Assembly: GCF_002051585.1 (NCBI RefSeq) | Contig: NZ_MZGX01000003.1 | Span: forward strand, 124,001-188,000 | Reading direction: 5' to 3' | DNA: 64,000 nucleotides | Origin: Ruminiclostridium hungatei | GTDB taxonomy: Bacteria; Bacillota; Clostridia; Acetivibrionales; DSM-1351 | In this document: positions 56,071 to 64,000 of the stretch, piece after piece | Numbering within the stretch: the stretch's first letter is position 1 | Layout of the letters: each line of letters begins with the position of its first letter | Made by a program: the position numbers and the translations under genes | Notes under the pieces: model-generated | Seen by the model: only the letters and a program-made list of their open reading frames with translations | What the model was told of the DNA's origin: nothing | Database searches by the model: none

Positions 56071-57192
56071 ATGCCCACACTAAACGAGATTTTCTATAGA
56101 CGGAAAATAACGCTATATCATAATGAGAACCTTGACCTCGACCATTATTATCAAGAGCCATATCAGGATCAGGGCGACGAAATAAAAGAAATGGATGAGC
56201 CTTATGAAACGGATAAATTAAGGAAAAAGAGACGAATAAATCTTAACTTTGAAGATAGACAATATTCCAGTTTTTCCTATTTTATGGATGGTTCAAGACG
56301 TACATATAAAATCGGGGATATGGTGTTAAATGGAAGAGAAATCTTCCCAGTTGTTGTAGCGCAAGTCAGAGCAGGTTGTACTGAGAGAAATCAATCTAGA
56401 AAAATACAGTCACATCAAGCTGTGTACAGAAAGAACTTGCTGTTACTTAGTTCCAGAATGAATGAAGTTGATTTTGAAGAAATTCGCCAGAGAATTATAA
56501 AAACTGAAGTTGCACGTAATCTTAATCTGGAAGTCGTGCAATATAAGTTTGATCATCAAAAAGATAATGTTCCGGTAAATGCAGCCATTGCCAAAGCGAA
56601 TACCATCATGCACAGTATGGAAATTGATATTTTGGAGAGTATGGTTCACTCTGGAGCCTTGGAACCAGACCAGATGCTCATAGTTGATGGTCCGCTACAA
56701 TTTATTCGGCAAGATACTGGGAAGCCGGATTTTGCAGACTTATTTTACAATGTAGTAGGGGTATCTAAAAGTTTTGACCCAATGTTGCCAACATCCGGGA
56801 AAGCTCGACGTGGTGGTACTCAAATTGGTGCTGAGTTATTGAAACTTGAGCATGGAGAACGAACGCCTGTGTTCCTGAAAATCAATTCAAGAGGTAGAAA
56901 ATTTGGATGTTGGTATCTTCGTATACGTCCTAAAGACAGAGTGTCTAACCCATTAGAGGGGATTGTCAAATTGGAAAAGATGGCCCTAGTGGAAGATGAA
57001 GAGGGCTTACATAGCTCCGTTGTCGATAATATATCGCTGTCCATTTTAAACGAGGGTTCTCCTACTTGTTACGGACGAGACGAGCGTTGGTCAAGTCATT
57101 TATACCCTGTTTATTTAACCGAGGCACTGATTAAATCATCTTTTGAAAGTGATCTTGTTTTTATAAATAACTTCAAACGTGACTTTAGATAG
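56071..57192 (+). CDS. NurA-like nuclease domain protein
   Basis: 373 residues. YFMDGSRR (Asp73) and LIVDGPLQF (Asp206) are the two acidic motifs of NurA nucleases, with the usual spacing of about 130 residues. Archaeal NurA trims DNA ends with HerA. VFLKINSRGRKFGCWYLRI near the C-terminus also fits the family. The first 60 residues are acidic and specific to this group. GGAGG lies before the ATG. The HerA-like gene follows after 11 nt, so a NurA-HerA complex is expected. Confidence 0.8.
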   Translation: MPTLNEIFYRRKITLYHNENLDLDHYYQEPYQDQGDEIKEMDEPYETDKLRKKRRINLNFEDRQYSSFSYFMDGSRRTYKIGDMVLNGREIFPVVVAQVRAGCTERNQSRKIQSHQAVYRKNLLLLSSRMNEVDFEEIRQRIIKTEVARNLNLEVVQYKFDHQKDNVPVNAAIAKANTIMHSMEIDILESMVHSGALEPDQMLIVDGPLQFIRQDTGKPDFADLFYNVVGVSKSFDPMLPTSGKARRGGTQIGAELLKLEHGERTPVFLKINSRGRKFGCWYLRIRPKDRVSNPLEGIVKLEKMALVEDEEGLHSSVVDNISLSILNEGSPTCYGRDERWSSHLYPVYLTEALIKSSFESDLVFINNFKRDFR

Positions 57193-57203
57193 GAGGTTTA
57201 CAA

Positions 57204-58868
57204 ATGAGCGTAAGTAAATTGATTGGTAAAGTTTCAGCCACTGAGAAATATCCCTCGTCTTGTGATGAATTTCAGTTTTGGCTCTCTGATGATACCATTC
57301 TGAGCCCTTTTGATATAGTAAAGGTTGTTAACAAAGCTGATGACTCCGTTACCTATGGTGTCGTACAAGATATTTTGCACATCACTGATGGGATGGGACA
57401 TATCAGCAACTACGTATCCTCTGATTTTGGGAATGTTGAAACTATGCCGCTTACCAGAAGACTTTCACTCTCGTACGCAAAAGTGTCGGTGATTCATAAT
57501 ACAAAAGAGAATTTTATGCCTGTTTTTGAAGGGGTGCCTGTCTATACGGCTGACATTGAAGATATACAGATTGCTCTTGGACTTGATACTATTGATGATA
57601 AAACCGCGATACCTGCGGGACTCATGAAAGCTGGCAATAATGTTTCGGTGCCAATTAAGTACAACGGAGACTTTTTAATTGGTCCTGAGGGTGCTCACAT
57701 AAATATATCCGGTATCTCAGGGTTAGCTACAAAAACTAGCTATGTAATGTTCTTATTAAAGGCAATTCAATACAAATGCAAGGACGATGTAGCAATTATC
57801 GTAATGAATGTAAAGGGTGATGACTTATTGCACATTCATCAGCCCAACGCAAAAATTACCGAAGCTCAAAAGAAAGATTGGGATGACATGCAAATTCCAT
57901 GTGAACCTTTTGAAAATGTAAAGTACCTTTATCCATACAGAAAACATAAGGATAAGCATTATGCAAATACAGCTCTGTCTGTTGATTATTTGATGGAGCA
58001 GTTTGAAGAGGGACAGGCATCAAATTTTATTTATACATTCGAGCATGATATAAGCAAGGTTGAAATGCTGTTTTCTAATGTTGATGATCCTAACTGGACG
58101 ATTGAATCTATTCTTAGTTTTATCGAAACCGCACCGCAATTTTCCGGTAATATGAGTTGGGGCGATTTCAAGGACAAGTTAAAAGAGTTTGTTAACAAGG
58201 GAAATACCTCTAAGGAAATCCCTGTACAGTCATGGCGAAGATTCAGCAGGTTAATTAACAATTCAATCAATGATGATATCTTTATCAATTCAAAATCTAG
58301 CTCAAAGGAACAGCATCAGGTATACTTGTCTGACGAAGTGAAAAACATCAACGGGGGTGAAATGGTGGTTGTTGATATTGCTGGTCTGACCGAACAGCTA
58401 CAATGTCTTGTCTTTGGAGATATTATTCGTTCTGTCTACGAGTTAAAACACGGCGATTTTGATCAAGAAAATAGAAAAAGTAAGAAGTCAGTTCCAAAGA
58501 AAATCATAATTTTTGTGGATGAGCTAAACAAGTATGCTCCAGCCACCTCAGGCAAGAATTCTCCGCTACTTGCGAATCTGTTGGATATCACGGAACGAGG
58601 ACGTTCGGAAGGTGTAGTTCTGTTTTCAGCTGAGCAATTTAGAAGTGCAATCCATGACAGAATTAAAGGTAACTGTGGTACAAATGTCTATGGGCGCACA
58701 AACGCGATTGAAGTTTCTCGTCCAGATTATAAATTTGTGCCTACGGTTTATGCTAATATGATGACACGGCTTAAAAAAGGAGATTTGATTATTCATCACC
58801 CAGTCTTTAAGACTTTGCTGAAAATTCAGTTCCCCTTTCCATCCTATAACCAAGGAGGCAGCAAATAA
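57204..58868 (+). CDS. HerA-like ATPase / translocase
   Basis: 554 residues. An N-terminal beta-rich (HAS-barrel-like) domain is followed by a RecA-type ATPase. The P-loop region ISGISGLATKTSY (Gly170-Ser179) has Lys177 but does not fit GxxxxGK[ST]: it has Ala-Thr before Lys. Walker B is IIIFVDELNKYAP (Asp439, Glu440). ERGRSEGVVLFSAEQF matches the sensor and arginine-finger region of HerA/FtsK. It likely forms a hexamer that drives the upstream NurA. Its stop overlaps the next start (TAATG). Confidence 0.85.
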   Translation: MSVSKLIGKVSATEKYPSSCDEFQFWLSDDTILSPFDIVKVVNKADDSVTYGVVQDILHITDGMGHISNYVSSDFGNVETMPLTRRLSLSYAKVSVIHNTKENFMPVFEGVPVYTADIEDIQIALGLDTIDDKTAIPAGLMKAGNNVSVPIKYNGDFLIGPEGAHINISGISGLATKTSYVMFLLKAIQYKCKDDVAIIVMNVKGDDLLHIHQPNAKITEAQKKDWDDMQIPCEPFENVKYLYPYRKHKDKHYANTALSVDYLMEQFEEGQASNFIYTFEHDISKVEMLFSNVDDPNWTIESILSFIETAPQFSGNMSWGDFKDKLKEFVNKGNTSKEIPVQSWRRFSRLINNSINDDIFINSKSSSKEQHQVYLSDEVKNINGGEMVVVDIAGLTEQLQCLVFGDIIRSVYELKHGDFDQENRKSKKSVPKKIIIFVDELNKYAPATSGKNSPLLANLLDITERGRSEGVVLFSAEQFRSAIHDRIKGNCGTNVYGRTNAIEVSRPDYKFVPTVYANMMTRLKKGDLIIHHPVFKTLLKIQFPFPSYNQGGSK

Positions 58869-60460
58869 TGGGAGAACCTGTGGCTGGCAAGTTTTTGCTT
58901 GAGATACTTACCAAAGGCATGTACTCAAATCCTATGCATGTCTATAGAGAGTATATTCAAAATGCATCCGATTCGATTGATAAAGCAGTAAAAGCTGGCG
59001 TTCTCGAACATTATAATGCAGAGATACATATTTATATTGAACCCAAAGATAACCAAGTTATTATCAAGGATAATGGTCTCGGCATTTCTTGCAAAATAGC
59101 AGAAACAAAGCTGTTGAGCGTAGGCGATTCCGATAAGGATGGAATTGTTGAGCGTGGCTTTCGGGGCATTGGCCGATTGGGCGGATTGGCTTATGCCGAT
59201 AAGGTGCAATTCATCACTTCAGCTCCAGGTGAGTCTACTAAGACAATTATGACTTGTGACTGTATTAGAATGAGGCAATTACTTCAGAAATCTAATAAAG
59301 AAACATCAAGCATAATGGAGACATTTACTGCTATCAGCGAATTTGATTTTTTCAATGAACAAACCAATGCACATTATTTTGAAGTAAGAATGTTTGGTGT
59401 TCCTACCGAGTCGGGACTATTGGAGGAAAACTCGGTAATTAGATATTTAGCAGAGACAGCACCTGTAGACTTTGATGGACAGGCTTTTTCTCAAGCCCGG
59501 AAGATCAAAGAGTTTTTTGAGGGAAAAGGTTATCCGATACCTTGTTATAAAATTTATCGTGGCTCAAGGAAAATACCGGTATACAAACTATATTCACGTA
59601 GCATGAGTACAGGTCTGCAAGCACGAACGAAGGAAACAGATTATGTTAGAGATGTTGAGTTTATTTATCAAAACGCCTCTGACGGAAAGCCGCTATATAT
59701 AGGATGGCTTGCTATTACCGATTTTTCAGGAAGCATAGCAGATGAAGTACTTCAGGGCATTCGCTTTAGAAAAGGAAATATATTGATTGGAAATAATGCA
59801 ACTTTTGCAAAATTCTTCCTAACAACCGAGCGAGAGGGGCAAAACGCAAACAAAATGTTTGCCGGTGAAATACACATATTGCATGAAGCCTTACTTCCGA
59901 ACTCTCAGCGTGATGATTTTGAACCCAATGAAATCTATAATGAATTGCGTTCCATACTTGGTGAATGGGCTCGTACTATCAATAAAAATTACCGCAGAGG
60001 TACTTCTGAAGCAAATTCTGCACTTAAAAAATTGGCTGAAATCAATGAAGAACAGAATCAGCTAGAGGTTCAGGTCAATTCTGGTGCGATCACTTCTGAC
60101 GCAAAAAGAGAGAAGATTGCCGAAGATTTGGAAAGAATCGCCCACCGCAGACAAACAGAAGAAAATAAAGTAAGAAAGGCATTGGAACAAGGAATTTTTG
60201 ATAGTGAACGTAAGAGCACAATCGAAAAGACTTTATCGCAAACAGAGACGGCTACCAAAAAGATCTCAGTCCTCTCAACGAAAATTATAAATGCCGATTA
60301 TGCAACAAAGAAAGATCTTCCAACTTCGTATAGCAGGGATGAAAGAAACCTCTATCAACGCATTATAGCTGTTATTGATGACTTCTTTGCCTCAGATCCT
60401 GAAACTGCCGTAAAGTTAAGAAAAACTATAAAATCCGAACTGAGTGTGAAGAAAAAATGA
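58868..60460 (+). CDS. Hsp90/GHKL-type ATPase
   Basis: 530 residues. The N-terminal Bergerat fold has EYIQNASDSID (Glu28, Asn32, Asp35), DNGLGI (68-73) and GFRGIG (97-102), arranged as in HtpG/Hsp90. The middle domain includes LYIGWLAITDF and GIRFRKGNILIGNN, and LPNSQRDDFEPN recalls the Hsp90 middle segment. A charged coiled coil (about 370-470) replaces the usual dimer domain. It is not a housekeeping HtpG, given its partners and its tail. It overlaps both neighbours by 1 and 4 nt. Confidence 0.83.
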   Translation: MGEPVAGKFLLEILTKGMYSNPMHVYREYIQNASDSIDKAVKAGVLEHYNAEIHIYIEPKDNQVIIKDNGLGISCKIAETKLLSVGDSDKDGIVERGFRGIGRLGGLAYADKVQFITSAPGESTKTIMTCDCIRMRQLLQKSNKETSSIMETFTAISEFDFFNEQTNAHYFEVRMFGVPTESGLLEENSVIRYLAETAPVDFDGQAFSQARKIKEFFEGKGYPIPCYKIYRGSRKIPVYKLYSRSMSTGLQARTKETDYVRDVEFIYQNASDGKPLYIGWLAITDFSGSIADEVLQGIRFRKGNILIGNNATFAKFFLTTEREGQNANKMFAGEIHILHEALLPNSQRDDFEPNEIYNELRSILGEWARTINKNYRRGTSEANSALKKLAEINEEQNQLEVQVNSGAITSDAKREKIAEDLERIAHRRQTEENKVRKALEQGIFDSERKSTIEKTLSQTETATKKISVLSTKIINADYATKKDLPTSYSRDERNLYQRIIAVIDDFFASDPETAVKLRKTIKSELSVKKK

Positions 60461-62136
60461 GTCGTATCCTTTTGGTAGAACCAAAATATAAAAATAAATA
60501 TCCCCCCATGGGATTGATGAAAATCAGCACCTATCATAAGATGCTTCAAGATGAGGTACATTTTGTAAAAGGAATTAACCACGATGCAGCTTTAATGGTA
60601 TGGGATCGAATCTATGTTACAACCTTGTTTACATTTGATTTTGCTATTTCAGTTAAAACAATAAATTATTATAAGCAGCTTGTAGACGATGTTGATAACC
60701 TCTATGTCGGCGGAATTATGGCATCATTGATGCCAGATAAAATCGTAGAAGCTACAGGTATTGACCGTTCTCACATTTTGACTGGACTCTTCACCGACGC
60801 ATCAGTTGTAGGTGATCATGACAGGGTTAACATTGACCAATTACATTTGGATTATGATATTCTGGAGGAAATCGACTACAAATATCCCGCAGGTGATAAC
60901 TATTTCGCTTACACTACAAGGGGTTGCCCTAATCATTGTTCATTTTGCGCGGTTCCTATTTTGGAACCAAATTTCAATGTGACAAATAATATTATTCAGC
61001 AAATAGAGACGATTAACCGGAAATATGGCCCAAAGCAACATCTTTTGTTACTTGATAACAATGTATTAAATGCACCGGATTTGGAAGCTTTGGTTAACGA
61101 TTTGTGTACTGCAGGATTTGGAAGAGGGGCCAAATATCTTGACCCTGGTGAATACAATATTGTGATGATGCGTTACCACAATGGTGAAAGAGCTACATTT
61201 TTAGATAAAAAGCTTCAAGCGTATTTGGAGTCTTTTAAAAATCGCATTAAATCAAAAGAGATGCTTGAGACCTTTTTGCAGGTTATAATTGGTGCGGAAG
61301 ATGCGGAGGACTTTGCTGAATATATGCTGGAGCACGAGACGAAGTTGTCACCCATCATAGAAAAATATCGCAGCAAAGCTGCAAAAGCAAGGTATCTGGA
61401 TTTTAATCAGGGAGTCGATGGCAGGAAGATCAACGATAAAAATATGGCACAGTTGGCCCGTCTTGCTATACGTCCCCTCCGAATTGCTTTTGATGATATT
61501 AAGTTAAAGGACAAGTACTGTGATGCTGTACATACAGCTAAGAGACATGGTATCAAAGAAATATCAAACTACATTCTGTTCAATTATAAAGATAGACCAG
61601 AGGATTTATATGAGCGTCTTCGTATCAATATAGACCTCAATCGTGAATTGGGAATCCAAATTTTTTCTTTCCCCATGAAGTATTCTCCAATTGACAGAAC
61701 AGACCGCGATTATGTTGGTGTTTATTGGTGTAAGAAATCACTCAGAGCGATTTCGGCAATTCTTCAAGTTACAAACGGAGTGGTTGCTGCTGGGTCAAGC
61801 TTTTTTTATAAAGCATTTGGAAATACGCTTGAAGAATATTTTGAACTTCTTGCAATGCCACGTGAACTAATAATGTTCCGTTCTTATTTTGAAGAGAACG
61901 GTACAACACAAAAATGGCAACAGTTCTATAGAAAACTTGATGATGAGCAAAAAGAAAGATTGATGCAAATAATATCAAATACTGTCACGGAATTGCGTAA
62001 AGTTGAATGGCCAGATGACCTCAAGGAAATCCTTCAATTCTATCTAATAAAATATAATGGCAGAAAGGAGATTTTAGGCGAACATGCGCAATTATCTTTA
62101 ATGGATGATAGTGATATTGTGATTGAGAAGGAATAA
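60457..62136 (+). CDS. Radical SAM protein with B12-binding-like N-terminus
   Basis: 559 residues. The first about 130 residues resemble the cobalamin-binding domain of B12-radical SAM enzymes (ILLVEPKYKNKYPPMGLMKI), though no DxHxxG motif is seen. The radical SAM cluster motif CxxxCxxC is RGCPNHCSFC (Cys157, Cys161, Cys164). The C-terminal about 200 residues match nothing that I recognise. Its ATG overlaps the Hsp90-like stop (ATGA). The substrate is unknown; modification of a nucleic acid, protein or nucleotide is possible. Confidence 0.83.
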   Translation: MSRILLVEPKYKNKYPPMGLMKISTYHKMLQDEVHFVKGINHDAALMVWDRIYVTTLFTFDFAISVKTINYYKQLVDDVDNLYVGGIMASLMPDKIVEATGIDRSHILTGLFTDASVVGDHDRVNIDQLHLDYDILEEIDYKYPAGDNYFAYTTRGCPNHCSFCAVPILEPNFNVTNNIIQQIETINRKYGPKQHLLLLDNNVLNAPDLEALVNDLCTAGFGRGAKYLDPGEYNIVMMRYHNGERATFLDKKLQAYLESFKNRIKSKEMLETFLQVIIGAEDAEDFAEYMLEHETKLSPIIEKYRSKAAKARYLDFNQGVDGRKINDKNMAQLARLAIRPLRIAFDDIKLKDKYCDAVHTAKRHGIKEISNYILFNYKDRPEDLYERLRINIDLNRELGIQIFSFPMKYSPIDRTDRDYVGVYWCKKSLRAISAILQVTNGVVAAGSSFFYKAFGNTLEEYFELLAMPRELIMFRSYFEENGTTQKWQQFYRKLDDEQKERLMQIISNTVTELRKVEWPDDLKEILQFYLIKYNGRKEILGEHAQLSLMDDSDIVIEKE

Positions 62137-62179
62137 AATCTTATTCAACCTGACATTCGTTATCAGGTTGAATAAGATT
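62137..62179. repeat. Perfect 17-bp inverted repeat after the operon
   Basis: AATCTTATTCAACCTGA (62137-62153) and TCAGGTTGAATAAGATT (62163-62179), 9-nt loop, beginning at the base after the radical SAM stop codon. It can form a terminator hairpin, but neither strand has a real U-tract beside it. It is thus either a hairpin that stabilises the mRNA end or a recombination or element-end site. Confidence 0.7.
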
Positions 62180-62256
62180 AAAAAAGATATGCGTAATATC
62201 AACAGCCAAGTTTTTGTACTTAATAAAAGCGAAGTATACACAGATTACATATGCCA

Positions 62257-62303
62257 CAGAGAGACAAGCCATAAGTTTATGGACTTGTCTCTCTGTTTAT
62301 TGA
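62257..62303 (+). terminator. Hairpin between the island and the AraC gene
   Basis: CAGAGAGACAAG (62257-62268) with CTTGTCTCTCTG (62284-62295), continued inside by CCATAA and TTATGG with a one-base bulge, then TTTATTG. It lies between two convergent genes and may end both. Confidence 0.65.
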
Positions 62304-62322
62304 ATAGAATTTTAGCCTCCCC

Positions 62323-63192
62323 TCATATCTCCCTATCCTGACTAATCTCCCTTGCAAACACCTTTGGCGAGATTCCATATTCCCGCTTAAAGGTTCTGAT
62401 AAAATTTGAATAATCTCCAAAGCCGCACAACATGCTCACTTCACTTACCTTAACATTTTCCTTCAGCAGCATTCTGGCCATTATAAGCCTTTTTTTCTGA
62501 ATAAATCTATGAATGGTAAAACCGGTATATTTCTTGAATTCTCTGAGCAAATGATACTTGCTGATGTAAAATTGGGCAGAAATATTTTCCAGTGTCAGCT
62601 CACTTTCCAGATTTGTATTGATGTATTTAATGATATTGCTTATTTTTTGGTTATACTCAATATCCACCTCGATTTCTTCATCCTTTGTATAGAGGTAGGC
62701 CTTGTTCAAATACACGATAAGCTCGTTTATATATGCATTTTTCAGGACTTCACTGCCAAACCCGCTGTTATAGTAGGCCTTCTCCAGTTTCTGCACGATG
62801 GTTTTAAGATATGCCACGGTCTCAGTATCGGGTCTCAACAGATTGTACTTCTTCCTGGCAGATGACTCAAAGCACATGGTAAGATCGGTGCTGTCGGTAT
62901 TGAGGTTGGTAACATAATCCGGCTTCACCCACAGAACTATCCTCTCATAAGCTTCCCCGCCCTCAATGATGGTTCTGTGAAGCTCCTTGTTATTTATCAG
63001 GATTATATCCCCTGGCTTCAACCTGTAGAACTTTCCTTCGATTATATAAGTAACCCTCCCCGACATATAAAAGAAAATCTCGTAAAAGTCGTGGTTGTGA
63101 TACTCTACGTTGGGCGGGAGTTCGTCTTTTGTATGAAAGAATTCAAAATCATTCTTCACCATATACTGTCTTGCTGTAAATTTATGTTCCAA
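62323..63192 (-). CDS. AraC-family transcriptional regulator
   Basis: 289 residues. The N-terminal cupin has VEYHNHDFYEIFFYMSGRVTY and LKPGDIILINNKELHR. The C-terminal double helix-turn-helix has LTLENISAQFYISKYHLLREF and VSMLCGFGDYSNFIRTFKREYGISP. It is divergent from uxaC and so a likely regulator of hexuronate use (inference). I prefer the TTG at 63192 because GGGAGG lies 6 nt before it; ATG 63213 is an alternative. Confidence 0.88.
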   Translation of the reverse strand: MEHKFTARQYMVKNDFEFFHTKDELPPNVEYHNHDFYEIFFYMSGRVTYIIEGKFYRLKPGDIILINNKELHRTIIEGGEAYERIVLWVKPDYVTNLNTDSTDLTMCFESSARKKYNLLRPDTETVAYLKTIVQKLEKAYYNSGFGSEVLKNAYINELIVYLNKAYLYTKDEEIEVDIEYNQKISNIIKYINTNLESELTLENISAQFYISKYHLLREFKKYTGFTIHRFIQKKRLIMARMLLKENVKVSEVSMLCGFGDYSNFIRTFKREYGISPKVFAREISQDREI

Positions 63193-63489
63193 ATTAAGCC
63201 TCCCATCCTGCATCTGATATAATAAAGTGCAGAGCGCAGCCAATAGTCAAAGCACTGAGCAATTTTTGCATCAAAACCAGCAATATATGATATGTTTATG
63301 GCAAATAGGCAGTATTATAATTGTATTATGAACTGAATTGCTACAGAATTCAAGTTTTGAGTTATGTTGTTCCAAAGGTACTTAATACCACCTAAACGCT
63401 GCCTGTCAGGTGATGCCACAGGGCCTTGCATTCAGGCACCAATAAATAGAGGAATCACACTTCAAATTTATTTACAAGGAGACCCACCT

Positions 63490-64000
63490 ATGAAAGAATT
63501 TATGAACGAAGATTTTCTTTTGGAAACTCAGACCGCTGTCAGGCTTTATCATGAATTTGCAGAGGAAATGCCCATATTTGATTACCACTGTCATATCAGC
63601 CCCAGGGAAATTGCCGAAAATAAAAAGTACAGAAATATAACCGAGTTATGGCTTGGAGGGGATCATTACAAGTGGAGGGCCATAAGAAGCAATGGCGTTG
63701 ATGAAAAATTTATCACAGGTGACGGAGACGATAAGGAAAAATTTCTCAAGTGGGCCGAGACCATGCAAAACTGTATCGGTAACCCGCTCTACCACTGGAC
63801 CCATCTTGAACTCAGACGTTATTTCGGCATAAAGGACATATTGTCACCCAAAACCGCAGAAAGCATTTGGGAGCGCTGTAATGCAATGCTTCGGCAGGAG
63901 GATTTTACAGCCAAAAATCTCATACGGCGCTCAAATGTGAAGGTTGTTTGCACCACAGATGATCCGGTAGATTCACTGGAATACCATAAGGCCATAGCGG
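63490..64000 (+). CDS. uxaC: Glucuronate isomerase, 5' part
   Basis: Partial: 170 residues before the right edge. It starts MKEFMNEDFLLETQTAVRLY, followed by PIFDYHCHISPREIAENKKY, where HCH is the metal-binding motif. HWTHLELRRYFGI and NVKVVCTTDDPVDSLEYHK are family stretches. It converts glucuronate or galacturonate to fructuronate or tagaturonate, in line with breakdown of plant cell walls. AAGGAG lies 10 nt before the ATG. Confidence 0.96.
   Translation, partial: MKEFMNEDFLLETQTAVRLYHEFAEEMPIFDYHCHISPREIAENKKYRNITELWLGGDHYKWRAIRSNGVDEKFITGDGDDKEKFLKWAETMQNCIGNPLYHWTHLELRRYFGIKDILSPKTAESIWERCNAMLRQEDFTAKNLIRRSNVKVVCTTDDPVDSLEYHKAIA

Noticed and set aside
58868-60460. Housekeeping HtpG
   Set aside because: The ATP-binding motifs agree, but the gene is embedded in a NurA-HerA operon and has a coiled-coil tail in place of the usual dimer domain.
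60457-62136. Radical SAM protein as a viperin
   Set aside because: It is longer, with the CxxxCxxC motif at residue 157 after a B12-binding-like domain, unlike viperins.
55062-62322. Direct repeat of the tRNA 3' end as attachment sites
   Set aside because: I looked for a second copy of the GCCGGGCGCGCCA end near the right boundary and found none.

Overview
The window reads like the chromosome of an anaerobic, low-to-moderate GC, plant-polysaccharide-degrading clostridium. It resembles the mesophilic cellulolytic group (Ruminiclostridium/Clostridium cellulolyticum type). This is an inference from gene content: a xylose-type ABC importer with YesM/YesN-type sugar sensing, a GH51 arabinofuranosidase, glucuronate isomerase, an anaerobic (early-cobalt) B12 pathway, Fur-controlled flavodoxin, and strong Firmicutes Shine-Dalgarno sites. 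No phylogenetic marker was compared with a database.

Layout. 1-4.9 kb is housekeeping: the 5' part of c-di-AMP phosphodiesterase gdpP, a MazG-like gene, pheA, a DUF2461 gene, and the rpsF-ssb-rpsR operon with a possible S6:S18 leader. 5.1-16.0 kb is a minus-strand nucleoside import and breakdown operon: a BMP lipoprotein, ATPase and two permeases, then a cysteine hydrolase, PfkB kinase, uridine-phosphorylase-like enzyme, BtpA protein, iron alcohol dehydrogenase and a divergent TrpA-like TIM barrel. A GntR/UTRA regulator sits upstream. 16.1-18.5 kb is an iron-responsive plus-strand operon (Fur box, structured leader, DUF2325, flavodoxin, DUF3793, HD-GYP). 18.8-28.4 kb is a sugar-sensing and uptake block: anchored binding protein, histidine kinase, AraC-type response regulator, second binding protein, then xylFGH. 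glgB follows.

31-45.2 kb is a 14-gene minus-strand cobalamin operon (cbiD, L, F, G, hemA, cbiH, J, X, ET, A, P, C, B, cobD). It is read from a good promoter through an AdoCbl riboswitch and an intrinsic terminator. 45.2-52.2 kb holds a chemoreceptor, sbcC, sbcD and a lipid kinase. 52.3-55 kb has abfA and a divergent ArsR-type regulator. 62.3-64 kb has an AraC regulator divergent from uxaC.

The accessory part is 55.1-62.3 kb. Directly after a tRNA-Arg(ACG) gene lies a segment whose codon use looks more AT-rich by eye. It carries a tightly coupled four-gene operon: NurA-like nuclease, HerA-like ATPase with an atypical P-loop, Hsp90/GHKL-type ATPase, and a radical SAM protein with a B12-binding-like N-terminus. 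It has its own promoter, a leader of about 245 nt with a hairpin and a run of nine T, and a perfect 17-bp inverted repeat after the last stop codon. I know of no described system with this set of four, so it is the best candidate here for an undescribed defence or DNA-processing system.
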